64,000 nucleotides of DNA from Paenibacillus arenilitoris (GCF_014705655.1 NZ_JACXIY010000006.1:62001-126000); one strand, 5' to 3'. Shown: positions 9,763 to 18,706, numbered from the stretch's first letter. The notes: a model not told the origin generated them from the sequence alone. Translations and numbers: made by a program.

Positions 9763-11259
9763 ATGAGCTATGTTATCGGGATAGATTTAGGAACGAGCGC
9801 GGTCAAGGCCTTGCTGGTCGACCGCAATGGCACGGTAGCGGCGGAAGCATCCCGCAGCTACCCGCTGTTCCACGAGCATTCCGGCTGGAGCGAGCAGCGG
9901 CCGGATGACTGGGTGGACGCGACGATCGAGGCGCTGCGCGAGCTCGCTTCCGCAAGCGGCATCGACGCCGGCGCCATCGAGGGCATCAGCTTCTCCGGCC
10001 AAATGCACGGCCTCGTGCTGCTGGACGGCGAAGGCAATCCGGTACGCAACGCGATACTGTGGAACGACACGCGCACGACGGAGCAGTGCCGCGAGATCGA
10101 GCGGACGCTCGGCGAAACGCTGCTGCGCGTGACGCGCAATCCGGCATTGGAAGGCTTCACCCTTCCGAAGATTCTGTGGGTTCGCCGGCATGAGCCGGAA
10201 GCGTTCGCGAAAGCGAAGCTGTTCCTGCTTCCGAAGGATTACTTGCGCTATCGCCTGACCGGCGAGCTGCACATGGATTATTCCGACGCGGCGGGCACGC
10301 TTCTGCTGGACGTGGCGGGCAAGAAGTGGAGCGGCGAGGTGCTCGAGGCTTTCGGCCTGCAGGCCGATTTCTGCCCGCCGCTCGTCGAGTCGCACGGCTT
10401 GGTCGGCACGCTGCTGCCGGCGGTTGCCGAAAGCACGGGCTTGCCTGCATCCGTGAAGGTATTCGCGGGCGGGGCTGACAATGCTTGCGGCGCGATCGGC
10501 TCCGGCATTTTGTCCGAAGGACTGACGCTTTGCAGCATCGGCACCTCTGGAGTCATCCTCTCCTACGAGAACGATAAGACGAAGGATTTCGCCGGCAAGG
10601 TTCATTTCTTCAACCATGGCAAAGAAGACGCGTTCTACGTCATGGGCGTTACGCTAGCGGCGGGCTACAGCCTGAGCTGGTTCAAGAAAACGTTCGCGCC
10701 GGGCGAGTCGTTCGACCAATTGCTCGAAGGCGTTGGCGACGTGAAGCCGGGCGCGGGCGGCCTGCTGTTCACGCCGTACCTCGTCGGCGAGCGGACGCCG
10801 CATGCCGACTCGGTCATCCGCGCGAGCTTTATCGGCGTCGACGGCGCGCACGAGCGCAAGCACTTCGCCCGCGCGGTTATGGAGGGCATCACCTTCTCGC
10901 TGAACGAGTCGGTCGACATGTTCCGCCGCGCCGGCAAGACGGTCGATACGATCATCTCGATCGGCGGCGGCGCGCAAAATCCGGTCTGGCTGCAAATGCA
11001 GGCCGACATCTTCGGCGCGACCGTCGTCGCGCTCGAGAACGAGCAAGGCCCGGGACTCGGCGCCGCCATGCTGGCCGCTTACGGGGCCGGCTGGTTCGAC
11101 AGCCTCGAGTCGTGCGCGGATAAGTTCGTCAAGCATGCGGACTCGTATAAGCCGCAGCCGGAGGCGGTTGCCACATACGAGGGCATTTTCAAAGTGTATC
11201 AGCAGGTCTATGAGCAGACCCGCGGATTGAACGAGGCGATCGCGCCTTATCGCGGGTAA
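9763..11259 (+). CDS. xylB: xylulokinase
   Basis: FGGY-family kinase of 498 residues that phosphorylates D-xylulose with ATP, feeding the pentose phosphate pathway. The N-terminal phosphate-binding loop is IGIDLGTSAVKALLVD; GISFSGQMHGLVLLD is typical of xylulokinases, and the C-terminal half has SIGGGAQNPVWLQMQADIFG. GGGAGGCGCC precedes the ATG. Second gene of the xyl operon, followed directly by a strong terminator. Confidence 0.97.
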   Translation: MSYVIGIDLGTSAVKALLVDRNGTVAAEASRSYPLFHEHSGWSEQRPDDWVDATIEALRELASASGIDAGAIEGISFSGQMHGLVLLDGEGNPVRNAILWNDTRTTEQCREIERTLGETLLRVTRNPALEGFTLPKILWVRRHEPEAFAKAKLFLLPKDYLRYRLTGELHMDYSDAAGTLLLDVAGKKWSGEVLEAFGLQADFCPPLVESHGLVGTLLPAVAESTGLPASVKVFAGGADNACGAIGSGILSEGLTLCSIGTSGVILSYENDKTKDFAGKVHFFNHGKEDAFYVMGVTLAAGYSLSWFKKTFAPGESFDQLLEGVGDVKPGAGGLLFTPYLVGERTPHADSVIRASFIGVDGAHERKHFARAVMEGITFSLNESVDMFRRAGKTVDTIISIGGGAQNPVWLQMQADIFGATVVALENEQGPGLGAAMLAAYGAGWFDSLESCADKFVKHADSYKPQPEAVATYEGIFKVYQQVYEQTRGLNEAIAPYRG

Positions 11260-11269
11260 ATCGCAAATG

Positions 11270-11302
11270 GCAGGTCCGGATCGAACCGGGCCTGCTTTTT
11301 TT
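11270..11302 (+). terminator. intrinsic terminator of xylAB
   Basis: GCAGGTCCGG / CCGGGCCTGC stem (one G-T pair) with a 6-base loop, followed by seven T. Confidence 0.9.
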
Positions 11303-11368
11303 ATTGCATGAAACAGAGAGGCAACTGGCATCCTATAGCCTAAAAGGGATAGAAAGGAAGTTTGGCTT

Positions 11369-11779
11369 ATGGCTTACAGCTCAGCCTTGCTGTTTGATTT
11401 CAACGACGACCAAAGCGCGGCGCTCGCCTGCGAAACGCTGCGGGAGCTCGGATATGAGACGGTGCTTCACGACGGGAGCCGGATGCATATTCATTTGGAG
11501 GGCGGCGATCTTACGTCGGCGCTCGAGATCGCGCAGGCGCACGGAGGCCAGCTGGTCGAGCAGGCGCCGATCACGTCGGACGCGCTGAACGGCAGCGCCT
11601 ATTCGCTGGACGCGATTCCGATTCCGGCGCATCTCGTGAACGAGGAATGGTCGTCGGACTTTGGGGAACGGGAGGAGGGCGCCGGGCTGCGCAACCGAGA
11701 CGAAGACGCGGATTACGGCGACGACTTCCTTCCCGATCCCGGCACGTACGACCATTTCTCCGGAGACGTCCGCATTTAA
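11369..11779 (+). CDS. small acidic protein of unknown function
   Basis: A 136-residue protein. ATG follows AGAAAGGAAG. The N-terminal half (residues 1-65) has a beta-alpha-beta look (SSALLFDFNDD, ETVLHDGSRMHIHLEGGDLT, ALEIAQAHGG), possibly a small ferredoxin-like fold. The tail is very acidic (NRDEDADYGDDFLPDPGTYD). No signal peptide or membrane segment. It is a single-gene unit with its own terminator. I do not recognise a characterised family. Confidence 0.75.
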   Translation: MAYSSALLFDFNDDQSAALACETLRELGYETVLHDGSRMHIHLEGGDLTSALEIAQAHGGQLVEQAPITSDALNGSAYSLDAIPIPAHLVNEEWSSDFGEREEGAGLRNRDEDADYGDDFLPDPGTYDHFSGDVRI

Positions 11780-11788
11780 CCGAGACGG

Positions 11789-11824
11789 GGACCGGCACCT
11801 TCCAAGAAGGGCCGGTCCTTTTTT
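11789..11824 (+). terminator. intrinsic terminator
   Basis: GGACCGGC / GCCGGTCC stem around a 14-base loop, then a run of T (TTTTTT). Confidence 0.88.
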
Positions 11825-11982
11825 CGTCAAAGCCCCGCACAAGCTCGCCACCCATCTTCTCCTTCCTGGGTTATTGTAATCGTCACATCAGCCTCCATCG
11901 TCATAGGATGTACCGTTCGGACACACCAGCGGCTACCGGTATTGCGAAATAGACATGCCTGCCGGGGAAAAGGAGATGGATA

Positions 11983-13098
11983 ATGGCGACGTTTCTCGAA
12001 GCCTTGCAGCACAAAACGAAAATCGCCCCGGCTTTGCTGAAGCAAGCCGGCGTATCCGCGATCGGGGTCGGGTACGCGAGTCCCGACCGGCCTTCGCGCG
12101 GGGCGGCGGTTACCGTATACATGCAAAAAGCGATGCCGACGACCGCGTTGAGCGGCACGGTCAAAGCGTTGACCGGGGGCGGCATCCCGATCCGCATCAT
12201 CCGCTCGGAGCCGTTCCGCCGGCATGCCGAGGCCGCTCCCTCGCCCTTGCTCGTGCATCAGAAGAAGGGGCGGCTCTCCCAAAGCCGCATTCGCCCGGTG
12301 CCGGCCGGCGCGAGCATCGGAACATTCGGCCCTCCTACGACCGGGACCGGCGGGCTCGTCGTGACGAAGAACGGCGCCCTCTATTTGCTCAGCAATAACC
12401 ACGTCTTAGTCAAAGCGAACAGCCCGGCTTACTCCGAGACCGTTCAGCCGGGTCCAGCGGACGGCGGAGAGAAGGGCGTTGGCCGGATCGGGCAAGCGTT
12501 CGAATACGTCCCGCTGAATCCGGGCGGCGTCAACTTCATGGACGCGGCCATCGCCTCGCCGCTGAAGGAGAGCCTCCTGAACCCCCGCTACCTGGTGAGC
12601 GGAACCGGCCGGCTCGCGACCGTCCCGGGCTATTTGAACAGCTTCGGCATCGGCGAGCAATTCGTCAAATTCGGCCGAACGACCGGCTTCGCGTCGGGGA
12701 CGGTCGAGTCGATCAACGTCGACGTCGAGATCGGCCCGTATGGGGAGCTGAACAATGCCGTGCTGCTGTTCCGGAATCAGACGGTTATTGCCGGTCAGGC
12801 CGCCGTCTCGCTGCCCGGCGATTCGGGCGGCGTATGGCTGAGGCAATCGGACCGTTACGCCGCCGCGCTTAACTTCGCGGGCAGCGGCAACCGCTCGATC
12901 AGCACGCCGATCGCGGCCGTCATGCAAGCGTTCGGCGTCCAAGTCGCCGTTCCCGCGGCGGGCCGCGCCTTCAAGCGCGGGAAGGCCAAGGGCGCGGTCG
13001 GCAGCGCCAATTACCGGTTCACGCGGACGCTTACGACGAAACAGCGGAAGCAGGTTCGCGTCGTACGGGTGAAGCGGCGGCGCCGCGGCCCGAAATAA
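11983..13098 (+). CDS. trypsin-fold serine protease, apparently cytoplasmic
   Basis: A 371-residue protein with a chymotrypsin-like triad: His140 in LLSNNHVL, Asp187 in FMDAAIASP and Ser281 in LPGDSGGVW. Family knowledge says GDSGG is the nucleophile loop of S1-type peptidases. Residues 1-110 are an extra N-terminal region (SAIGVGYAS, AVTVYMQKA). No signal peptide or membrane anchor is visible, unlike most secreted S1 enzymes. The C-terminus (about 323-371) is strongly basic, ending VKRRRRGPK, which suggests binding to nucleic acid or an anionic surface. ATG follows AAAAGGAGATGGATA. Single gene between two terminators. Substrate unknown. Confidence 0.82.
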   Translation: MATFLEALQHKTKIAPALLKQAGVSAIGVGYASPDRPSRGAAVTVYMQKAMPTTALSGTVKALTGGGIPIRIIRSEPFRRHAEAAPSPLLVHQKKGRLSQSRIRPVPAGASIGTFGPPTTGTGGLVVTKNGALYLLSNNHVLVKANSPAYSETVQPGPADGGEKGVGRIGQAFEYVPLNPGGVNFMDAAIASPLKESLLNPRYLVSGTGRLATVPGYLNSFGIGEQFVKFGRTTGFASGTVESINVDVEIGPYGELNNAVLLFRNQTVIAGQAAVSLPGDSGGVWLRQSDRYAAALNFAGSGNRSISTPIAAVMQAFGVQVAVPAAGRAFKRGKAKGAVGSANYRFTRTLTTKQRKQVRVVRVKRRRRGPK

Positions 13099-13130
13099 AG
13101 GCTTTCGCGTCCTTGCGTCTCGCAAAATAG

Positions 13131-13175
13131 AAGGCTGACGCCGAAGTCGTCCCGACTTCCGGCGCCAGCCTTTTC
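13131..13175. terminator. bidirectional terminator
   Basis: AAGGCTGACGCCGAAGTCG pairs, with one bulge, with CGACTTCCGGCGCCAGCCTT. It lies between the converging protease and flavoprotein genes. Confidence 0.8.
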
Positions 13176-13177
13176 GT

Positions 13178-14437
13178 TTACGTATTGTGTACGGCGTGCT
13201 CGCCCGCCGTGTATCCCGTGGAGAAAGCCGCGGTAATGTTGTAGCCCCCCGTATAGCCGTGAATGTCCAATATTTCGCCGCAGAAATAGAGCCCCCGCAT
13301 CAGCTTTGACTGCATCGTCTTCGGATCGATCTCCTTCAGGTTGACGCCTCCGCCTGTGACGAACGCGTCCTCGATGGACAAGGTTCCGTATACGCGGATC
13401 GGAAAATGCTTGATGAGCCGTCCGAGGGCTAACCAATCCTGCTTCGGAATATGGTCATAAGTAAGACCTTCCGGCAGGCTCGCTTTTTGCAGGAGAAGCG
13501 GAATCATTTTGTCGGGCAAATAGCCCTTCAGCACGTTTTTGACCGACTTCTTCGCGTCCTGTTCGGCCAGGCCGAGCGATTCCTTGTACACCTCGTCGAG
13601 GCTCGCGTCGGGCTTTAAATCCACGGCGACCTCGATATTGCCCGTGCCGAACTGCTTCAACGCCTTCACCACGAACTGGCTGCAGCGCAGCGCGATCGGA
13701 CCGGATAGGCCGAAATGGGTAAAGATCATGTCGCCCCTGTGCTCGATCAGCTTTTTGCCCTTCGGATTCCACACGGACAAGGCGACGTCGCGAAGCGATA
13801 ACCCTTGCAGTTCTTTGCTCGTTATAAAAGGCTCGTTCGACGTCAGCGGCACCTCCGTCGGGAACAGCTCCGTAATCGTGTGCCCGGCCTGCTCGGCCCA
13901 GGCGTAGCCGTCGCCGGTCGAGCCCGTATGCGGAACGGATTTGCCGCCGGAGGCGACGATGACGCTTCTGCCGCGAATGACGCCGCCCGATTTCAGCCGA
14001 ACGCCGGTTACGCGGCCGTCTTCATACAGGATGCGGTCGACGGGGGCGTTCAGCATCAGCTGCACGCCTTGCTTGCGCACCTGGCCGACGAGCGTATCCA
14101 CGACCGTCTTCGCTTTGTCGGAGACGGGGAACATGCGGCCGTTATCCTCTTCTTTTAAAGCGATGCCAAGACGCTCGAAGAAGGATATAATATCTTTATT
14201 ATTGAAGTTAGAGAAGGAGCTGTGCAGAAAACGGCCGTTGCCGGGTATATGCTTGATCAGCTCGTCCTGCTCCTTATTGTTCGTGACGTTGCAGCGGCCT
14301 CCTCCGGAAATGCCGAGCTTGCGGCCAAGCTTGTCCCCTTTGTCGAGCAAAAGCACGCTTGCGCCTTGCTTGCTCGCGGCGATCGCGGCCATTAATCCGG
14401 CGGAACCGCCGCCGACGATAATTGCGTCATATTGCAT
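13178..14437 (-). CDS. HI0933/YtfP-type flavoprotein, putative FAD-dependent oxidoreductase
   Basis: A 419-residue protein of the HI0933 (BaiN/YhiN, B. subtilis YtfP-like) family. The N-terminal dinucleotide-binding motif is AIIVGGGSAGLMAA, then DKGDKLGRKLGISGGGRCNV, the hallmark of this family. VIVASGGKSVPHTGSTGDGY is a second FAD motif, and the C-terminal FCGEILDIHGYTGGYN contacts FAD. The cellular reaction of these enzymes is poorly defined. ATG follows CAGGTGGATAAAC. Divergent from the hydrolase gene; the 62-base gap must hold both promoters. Confidence 0.9.
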   Translation of the reverse strand: MQYDAIIVGGGSAGLMAAIAASKQGASVLLLDKGDKLGRKLGISGGGRCNVTNNKEQDELIKHIPGNGRFLHSSFSNFNNKDIISFFERLGIALKEEDNGRMFPVSDKAKTVVDTLVGQVRKQGVQLMLNAPVDRILYEDGRVTGVRLKSGGVIRGRSVIVASGGKSVPHTGSTGDGYAWAEQAGHTITELFPTEVPLTSNEPFITSKELQGLSLRDVALSVWNPKGKKLIEHRGDMIFTHFGLSGPIALRCSQFVVKALKQFGTGNIEVAVDLKPDASLDEVYKESLGLAEQDAKKSVKNVLKGYLPDKMIPLLLQKASLPEGLTYDHIPKQDWLALGRLIKHFPIRVYGTLSIEDAFVTGGGVNLKEIDPKTMQSKLMRGLYFCGEILDIHGYTGGYNITAAFSTGYTAGEHAVHNT

Positions 14438-14499
14438 GTTTATCCACCTGTTTAATTAATAGTGATACCATCATACCACAAAAGAAAGGCGGTGTTCCG

Positions 14500-15336
14500 A
14501 TGCAGCGAGAGGAATGGGGAATCATCGGCGCCAAGGGAACGGAACTTTTTGTTCGGGAATGGAATCCGGACGACCTTGAGGCTTCGGCGGTCGTATGCAT
14601 CGTGCACGGCATAGGCGAGCATGGCGACCGCTACAGCCACGTCGCTTCGCTTCTGACGAAAGCGGGCATGGCGGCCATAGCGCTCGATCAGCACGGGCAC
14701 GGCAGGTCTTCGGGCAAGCGCGGCCATATTCATTCGTTGGATGCCGCCGCGAGCGACGCCGCGCTCATTGTCGAGCAGGCAAGGACCAAGCATCCGGACG
14801 CTCCCGTCTTCCTGTACGGCCACAGCATGGGCGGGAACGTCGCGCTGAACTGCGCGCTGCGTCTAAGGCCGCGGATCCGCGGGCTGATCCTGTCGAGCCC
14901 GTGGCTCAGACTCGCCTTCAAGCCGAACGCCGCAGCGGAATGGCTCGGCAAGAAGCTGGTGCGGGTCCTGCCGGGTCTTCAGCAATCGACGGGCCTCAAT
15001 TCCGCCGATCTGTTCCGGCCGGGCTATTCGGTCGCGCCACCCGTTGCGGGCGATCTGTTCTGCCATACGAAAATCACGCTCCGCACCTACGACGAGATCA
15101 CCTCGGGCGGCGAGTGGGCGCTGGCCGAGTGCGGCCGGCTCCAGGTGCCGACGCTGCTCATGCACGGCACAAGCGACCGGATTACTTCCATCGAAGCGAG
15201 CAGGCAGCTCTCCGACAGCCTCGGCCCTTTGTGCGAACGGGTGGAAATCGAGGGGGGCTACCACGAGCTTCACAATGATCTCGGCGGCGAAGACACGATT
15301 TTAAAAATGATCGGCTGGATGAAGCGACAATTGTAA
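14500..15336 (+). CDS. alpha/beta hydrolase, lysophospholipase/monoacylglycerol lipase type
   Basis: A 278-residue hydrolase. Nucleophile Ser109 sits in LYGHSMGGN, the oxyanion region in IVHGIGEHGDRY, with the acid in LMHGTSDRIT and the base in GGYHELHND. This pattern is typical of the Hydrolase_4 family (PldB/YtpA-like). I chose the ATG at 14500 because GAAAGGCGGTG lies just upstream; an upstream in-frame GTG at 14422 would overlap the divergent gene. No signal peptide. Substrate not determinable; a lysophospholipid or monoglyceride is inference from family. Confidence 0.87.
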   Translation: MQREEWGIIGAKGTELFVREWNPDDLEASAVVCIVHGIGEHGDRYSHVASLLTKAGMAAIALDQHGHGRSSGKRGHIHSLDAAASDAALIVEQARTKHPDAPVFLYGHSMGGNVALNCALRLRPRIRGLILSSPWLRLAFKPNAAAEWLGKKLVRVLPGLQQSTGLNSADLFRPGYSVAPPVAGDLFCHTKITLRTYDEITSGGEWALAECGRLQVPTLLMHGTSDRITSIEASRQLSDSLGPLCERVEIEGGYHELHNDLGGEDTILKMIGWMKRQL

Positions 15337-15359
15337 AAAAAGGTCGTTTGTGATTTAAT
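15331..15359 (+). promoter_or_regulatory. candidate promoter of the KinB-like kinase
   Basis: TTGTAA at 15331-15336, 17-base gap, TTTAAT at 15354-15359, overlapping the end of the hydrolase gene and about 100 bases before the kinase start. Confidence 0.4.
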
Positions 15360-15456
15360 CGGAGTAACAGTCCCATAGATTCGGCATCGGCGTGGAAGAA
15401 CATAACAACATAGGTGACAGGTGACATGCATTCGGAACGCGAGTAGGGGGAACCGA

Positions 15457-17148
15457 TTGTCCGTGTTAAAGGAGATGCTGCTGCAATTCATTTTGTCCTT
15501 GCTGCCTGTATTCGCCTTCCAAATTTGGTACGACAAAGATCAGGGGCGCCTGCGTATGTCCCTGTTCATGTGCATATTCTGCAGCATATCGATGGTGCTT
15601 TGCATGATGACGCCGTCAAGTATATTCGGGTACGACACGGATTTCCGCCTGATCCCATACTTGCTCGGCGCTTTGTACGGGGGAGCGCCCGCGCTCAGCG
15701 TCATGACGATTCTCTATGTCGCGATCCGGCTTCCGATGCTTGACGGCATATGGGAGACGATCAGCTTCGCGCTGTTTCTGGCGCTCTCCGTCCCGCTTAT
15801 CGCGATGGCAATACGCCCGTTTCAAAAGGCGCGAGCCGTCGTAAAGGAACGTTACGCCATGCTGATTATGGCGATTATGGTGCTATATTTCATCATTTCG
15901 ATCGTCGGTTACGCCGCTTTCCAGGGGGCGACCTGGACCACTCTCATGGCGACATCGCTCATGCTGGGCGCTTCGGCCGTGCTGTCGGGCACATGGCTGT
16001 CGGTCTTCATGGTCGAGTCCGTGAAGGAGAAGCAGCAGCTGCACAGCGAGGTGCTGCGCGTGTCGGCCGACTATCGGGACGAAGTGACGAAGCTGCAGCA
16101 ATTCATCGACGAGACCGCCTTCGCCGTCATCGTAACGAACGGAGAAGGAACAATTACGCATGCGAACGAGATGGTGACGAAGCTGCTTGCGTTGAGACCG
16201 GAATACGCGGATGCGGGCAAGCTGGGCGGCGTGCCGTTCCTGCACGCGTTCCAGCCCGAGCCGGGCGATGTGTGCGTCGGCATGTTGAGTCAAGCGCTTA
16301 CGGGGGAGAAGGCGAGCATGGTGCCTTACGAGAGCCGGGAGAGGATGCTTCTGCTCACGGCCTTCACGCTTCGCGGCGAGGCCCATGGGCAAATTGCTGG
16401 CGCCGCGCTTATTGCGCACGACGTAACGGAATTAAGCCAGCTGAGGAACGAGGTCGGCCGTATGGAGAGGCTCAGCCTGGTCGGTCAGATGGCGGCGAGC
16501 ATCACGCACGAAATCCGCAATCCGATGGCGGTCATCCGGGGATTCGTTCAGCTCATCCAGGAGCGGAGCGCGAAGAGCGAGAAGGAGTACTTTCGCATTA
16601 TTATGGATGAGCTGGACCGGGCGAATATGATTATTAGCGATTTTTTGTCGCTTGCCCAGAACAGGGCCCTCACGATGCAGCCGTCGTCGCTGCACGATAT
16701 TATTAACGAGCTTATCCCGTTGATGAGCGCGGACGCGAACATGCGGGGGCAGACGATCGAGGTGGAATTATGTTCCGATGCGCCCCCGCTCATGCTGAAC
16801 GACCGCGAGATCAAGCAGCTGCTGCTCAACCTCGTCCGCAACGGTATGGAAGCGATGGGGGACAGCGGGGTGTTGCGAATCAGCACCGGCTTGCTTGACG
16901 GCGCCGTCGAGCTGCGTATCGCGGACGAAGGCGCAGGCATTCCGGCTGAGCAGATGAAGCATCTGTTCGAGCCCTTTTTTACGACGAAGACGCGCGGAAC
17001 GGGGCTCGGCCTGCCGCTGTGCCTTAGCATTGCCGAGCGCCATAACGGGCGGATCGACGTGGAATCGAAGGAGGGGGAAGGAACGACGTTCGTCGTTTCC
17101 TTCAACCTGCCGGAGATGGCGGGCGGCAAACCGGCGGAAAGCGCTTGA
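15457..17148 (+). CDS. membrane sensor histidine kinase, KinB-like with PAS domain
   Basis: A 563-residue kinase with about six N-terminal membrane segments (residues ~8-186) of the 5TMR-LYT type, a PAS-like domain (~210-325, FIDETAFAVIVTNGEGTITH), a HisKA domain with phospho-acceptor His351 in SITHEIRNPM, and a HATPase (NDREIKQLLLNLVRNGMEAM, DEGAGIP, TRGTGLGLPL). TTG at 15457 is chosen because AGGGGG lies 6 bases upstream; a frame extension to 15421 lacks a site. No response regulator gene is adjacent, as expected for an orphan phosphorelay kinase feeding Spo0F. B. subtilis KinB is similar in layout but lacks the PAS. A KapB gene lies 37 kb away in this window. Confidence 0.85.
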   Translation: MSVLKEMLLQFILSLLPVFAFQIWYDKDQGRLRMSLFMCIFCSISMVLCMMTPSSIFGYDTDFRLIPYLLGALYGGAPALSVMTILYVAIRLPMLDGIWETISFALFLALSVPLIAMAIRPFQKARAVVKERYAMLIMAIMVLYFIISIVGYAAFQGATWTTLMATSLMLGASAVLSGTWLSVFMVESVKEKQQLHSEVLRVSADYRDEVTKLQQFIDETAFAVIVTNGEGTITHANEMVTKLLALRPEYADAGKLGGVPFLHAFQPEPGDVCVGMLSQALTGEKASMVPYESRERMLLLTAFTLRGEAHGQIAGAALIAHDVTELSQLRNEVGRMERLSLVGQMAASITHEIRNPMAVIRGFVQLIQERSAKSEKEYFRIIMDELDRANMIISDFLSLAQNRALTMQPSSLHDIINELIPLMSADANMRGQTIEVELCSDAPPLMLNDREIKQLLLNLVRNGMEAMGDSGVLRISTGLLDGAVELRIADEGAGIPAEQMKHLFEPFFTTKTRGTGLGLPLCLSIAERHNGRIDVESKEGEGTTFVVSFNLPEMAGGKPAESA

Positions 17149-17220
17149 ATGCGGCGCGGCAACCGGATCGAGAACGGCGCGAAGCGCGAATATGGCTGAG
17201 TATCGCCGTATAAGGACATA

Positions 17221-17276
17221 AAATGCACCATAACCGGCGCGGATCGGAGGATCGCGCGCAGGTCAGGTGCATTTTT
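17221..17276. terminator. bidirectional terminator between kinase and rsgA
   Basis: Outer stem AAATGCACC / GGTGCATTT with an inner GCGCGGATC / GATCGCGCGC stem; T-rich on both strands (TTTTTGC forward, TTTTATG reverse). It ends the kinase gene and, from the other side, rsgA. Confidence 0.8.
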
Positions 17277-17318
17277 GCTTTTACGTTTATGAAGAAAATG
17301 CTGTAGCGGGCTTGCCGC

Positions 17319-18437
17319 CTATTCCAGCTCAAGCAGGCGGACGCGCTTGCCGTCGCGAGCGTTCCGTCCCGCCTTGGCGCCCGACTGCTTGCCGGCCCTC
17401 TTCTCGTTTTTGCGGAGATGGGCCTGCTCCTTGCGGGCAAGATGGGCAAGCTCCCGCTCGGTTTTCTTATAATTCCCGTAGCGCCGGGCGTCAAGCGCGC
17501 CGCTCTCGAGCGCTTCCTTCACGGCGCAGCCGGCCTCCGATTCGTGCGAGCAGTCGTGGAAGCGGCAGTTCGCCGCCAATTCGGCGATGTCGGAGAACGT
17601 CGTCTCCCAGCCGTCGGCCGCGTCCCACAGCTGCAGCTCCCGCATCCCCGGCGTATCGATCATGATCGCGCCGGACGGCAAGAAGAACAGCTCGCGATGC
17701 GTCGTCGTATGCCTACCCCGCGAATCGCTCTCCCGAATGCCGTGCACCTGCTGCAGGTCGTCCTCGGCCAGCCAGTTCAGCAGCGTCGACTTGCCGACGC
17801 CGGACATGCCGGCGACCGCGACCGTCCGGCCGGGCCTAAGATAAGGGGCAAGCGCCTCCTTGCCCTGGTTCTTGTGCGCGCTGACGGCATGGACCGGCAC
17901 ACCCGGCGCGATGTCCTGCACCGCGGATACCTTCTCCTCCGCATCGTCGCACAAATCGGCTTTCGTCAGCAGGACGACGGGCCTCGCTCCGCTTTCCCAA
18001 ACCGCGATCAAATATCTTTCGATTCGCCGAATGTTAAAGTCCTGATTGAGCGCGTTCGTAATAAACATCGTGTCGATGTTCGCGGCAATTACCTGCTCGT
18101 CGACGACGTTGCCGGCTTCCTTGCGCGTCATGGCGGAGAGGCGCGGCAGCAGCGAGTGAATGACGGCCCGCTGCTCTCCTTCGAGCGGCTGCGCGGCCAC
18201 AAAGTCTCCGACGGCGGGAAAGTCGCTCCGCCCGCCGGCCTCGAACGCGTATTTCCCGCTGACGGCGGCGATTTTCTCCCCGCCTGCGGTCATGATCTTG
18301 TACTGCTTCGAATATTGCGCGACGACGCGAGCCGGTTCATAGGCCGCGTTCCCGCAATGCGGGTTATCCCGCCAAGCGGAGTCCCACGCGTCGTTCCATC
18401 CATATGCCGTTAATGCCGAAGATCGATTATTTTCCAA
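17319..18437 (-). CDS. rsgA: RsgA, ribosome small-subunit GTPase (paralogue type)
   Basis: Circularly permuted GTPase acting in late 30S maturation. Motif order is G4 (LLTKADLCDD), G5 (VHAVSAHKN), G1 (GMSGVGKSTLLN), G2 (GRHTTTHRE), G3 (IDTPGMRELQ), then a zinc knuckle (CRFHDCSH...C). An OB-fold region precedes it (YSKQYKIMTAGGEKIAAVSG). The basic tail (KNEKRAGKQSGAKAGRNARD) could touch rRNA. I chose TTG at 18437, ten bases after AAAAGGGGA; the in-frame ATG at 18461 has no ribosome binding site, and the frame further upstream runs through two terminators and is not coding. The gene is alone, unlike the canonical rsgA of the prkC/rpe region, so it may be a second copy. Confidence 0.9.
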   Translation of the reverse strand: MENNRSSALTAYGWNDAWDSAWRDNPHCGNAAYEPARVVAQYSKQYKIMTAGGEKIAAVSGKYAFEAGGRSDFPAVGDFVAAQPLEGEQRAVIHSLLPRLSAMTRKEAGNVVDEQVIAANIDTMFITNALNQDFNIRRIERYLIAVWESGARPVVLLTKADLCDDAEEKVSAVQDIAPGVPVHAVSAHKNQGKEALAPYLRPGRTVAVAGMSGVGKSTLLNWLAEDDLQQVHGIRESDSRGRHTTTHRELFFLPSGAIMIDTPGMRELQLWDAADGWETTFSDIAELAANCRFHDCSHESEAGCAVKEALESGALDARRYGNYKKTERELAHLARKEQAHLRKNEKRAGKQSGAKAGRNARDGKRVRLLELE

Positions 18438-18476
18438 GAAAGGATATCCCCTTTTATTCATGTGATTTGAAAATAC

Positions 18477-18510
18477 AAAAAAACCGCAGGCCAATAGCAA
18501 ACAGCATGCG
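18477..18510 (-). terminator. second leader terminator upstream of rsgA
   Basis: On the minus strand CCGCATGC / GCCTGCGG (7 of 8 pairs) with a 12-base loop is followed by six T, about 40 bases before the rsgA start. It would stop transcription before the gene unless bypassed. Confidence 0.7.
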
Positions 18511-18520
18511 GTTCTACCCA

Positions 18521-18558
18521 TAAAAAAACCGCAAGCAACCAATTGCGGTCGCTTGCGG
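18521..18558 (-). terminator. first leader terminator upstream of rsgA
   Basis: On the minus strand CCGCAAGC / GCTTGCGG (perfect 8 bp) is followed directly by seven T. It lies inside the transcript that begins near 18700. Confidence 0.8.
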
Positions 18559-18593
18559 AAAGCAGCCAAACGGATAACGTCCCCTGCCGGGCG

Positions 18594-18671
18594 TTACGCT
18601 GTCGTTATGGCGGATGCTTGTTCCGTAGAGACCGACGAACATGTAATCTTCCGAATCGAATGGTATCGCAT
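18594..18671 (-). CDS. putative 25-residue leader peptide of rsgA
   Basis: A short ORF, MRYHSIRKITCSSVSTEQAS then AITTA, whose ATG is 10 bases after GGAGG (18682-18686). It lies between a consensus promoter and two tandem terminators, the layout of ribosome-mediated attenuators. A minimal ATG-TAA pair at 18673-18678 lies between the GGAGG and this start. Translation is not shown; inference from layout. Confidence 0.45.
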   Translation of the reverse strand: MRYHSIRKITCSSVSTEQASAITTA

Positions 18672-18706
18672 ATTACATCAGCCTCCTCGTAGTAAATGTT
18701 ATCCGT

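Noticed and set aside
8424..9764. 446-codon open frame antisense to xylA
   Set aside because: Its Val/Arg/Glu-rich sequence is the reverse reading of GC-rich xylA codons; no ribosome binding site and no family match. The same applies to other long antisense frames, for example at 35218-36870, 40038-41852 and 30050-31219.
18438..18569. Extension of rsgA to an upstream start
   Set aside because: The added residues (two VACGFF/LACGFF copies) are translations of two transcription terminators.
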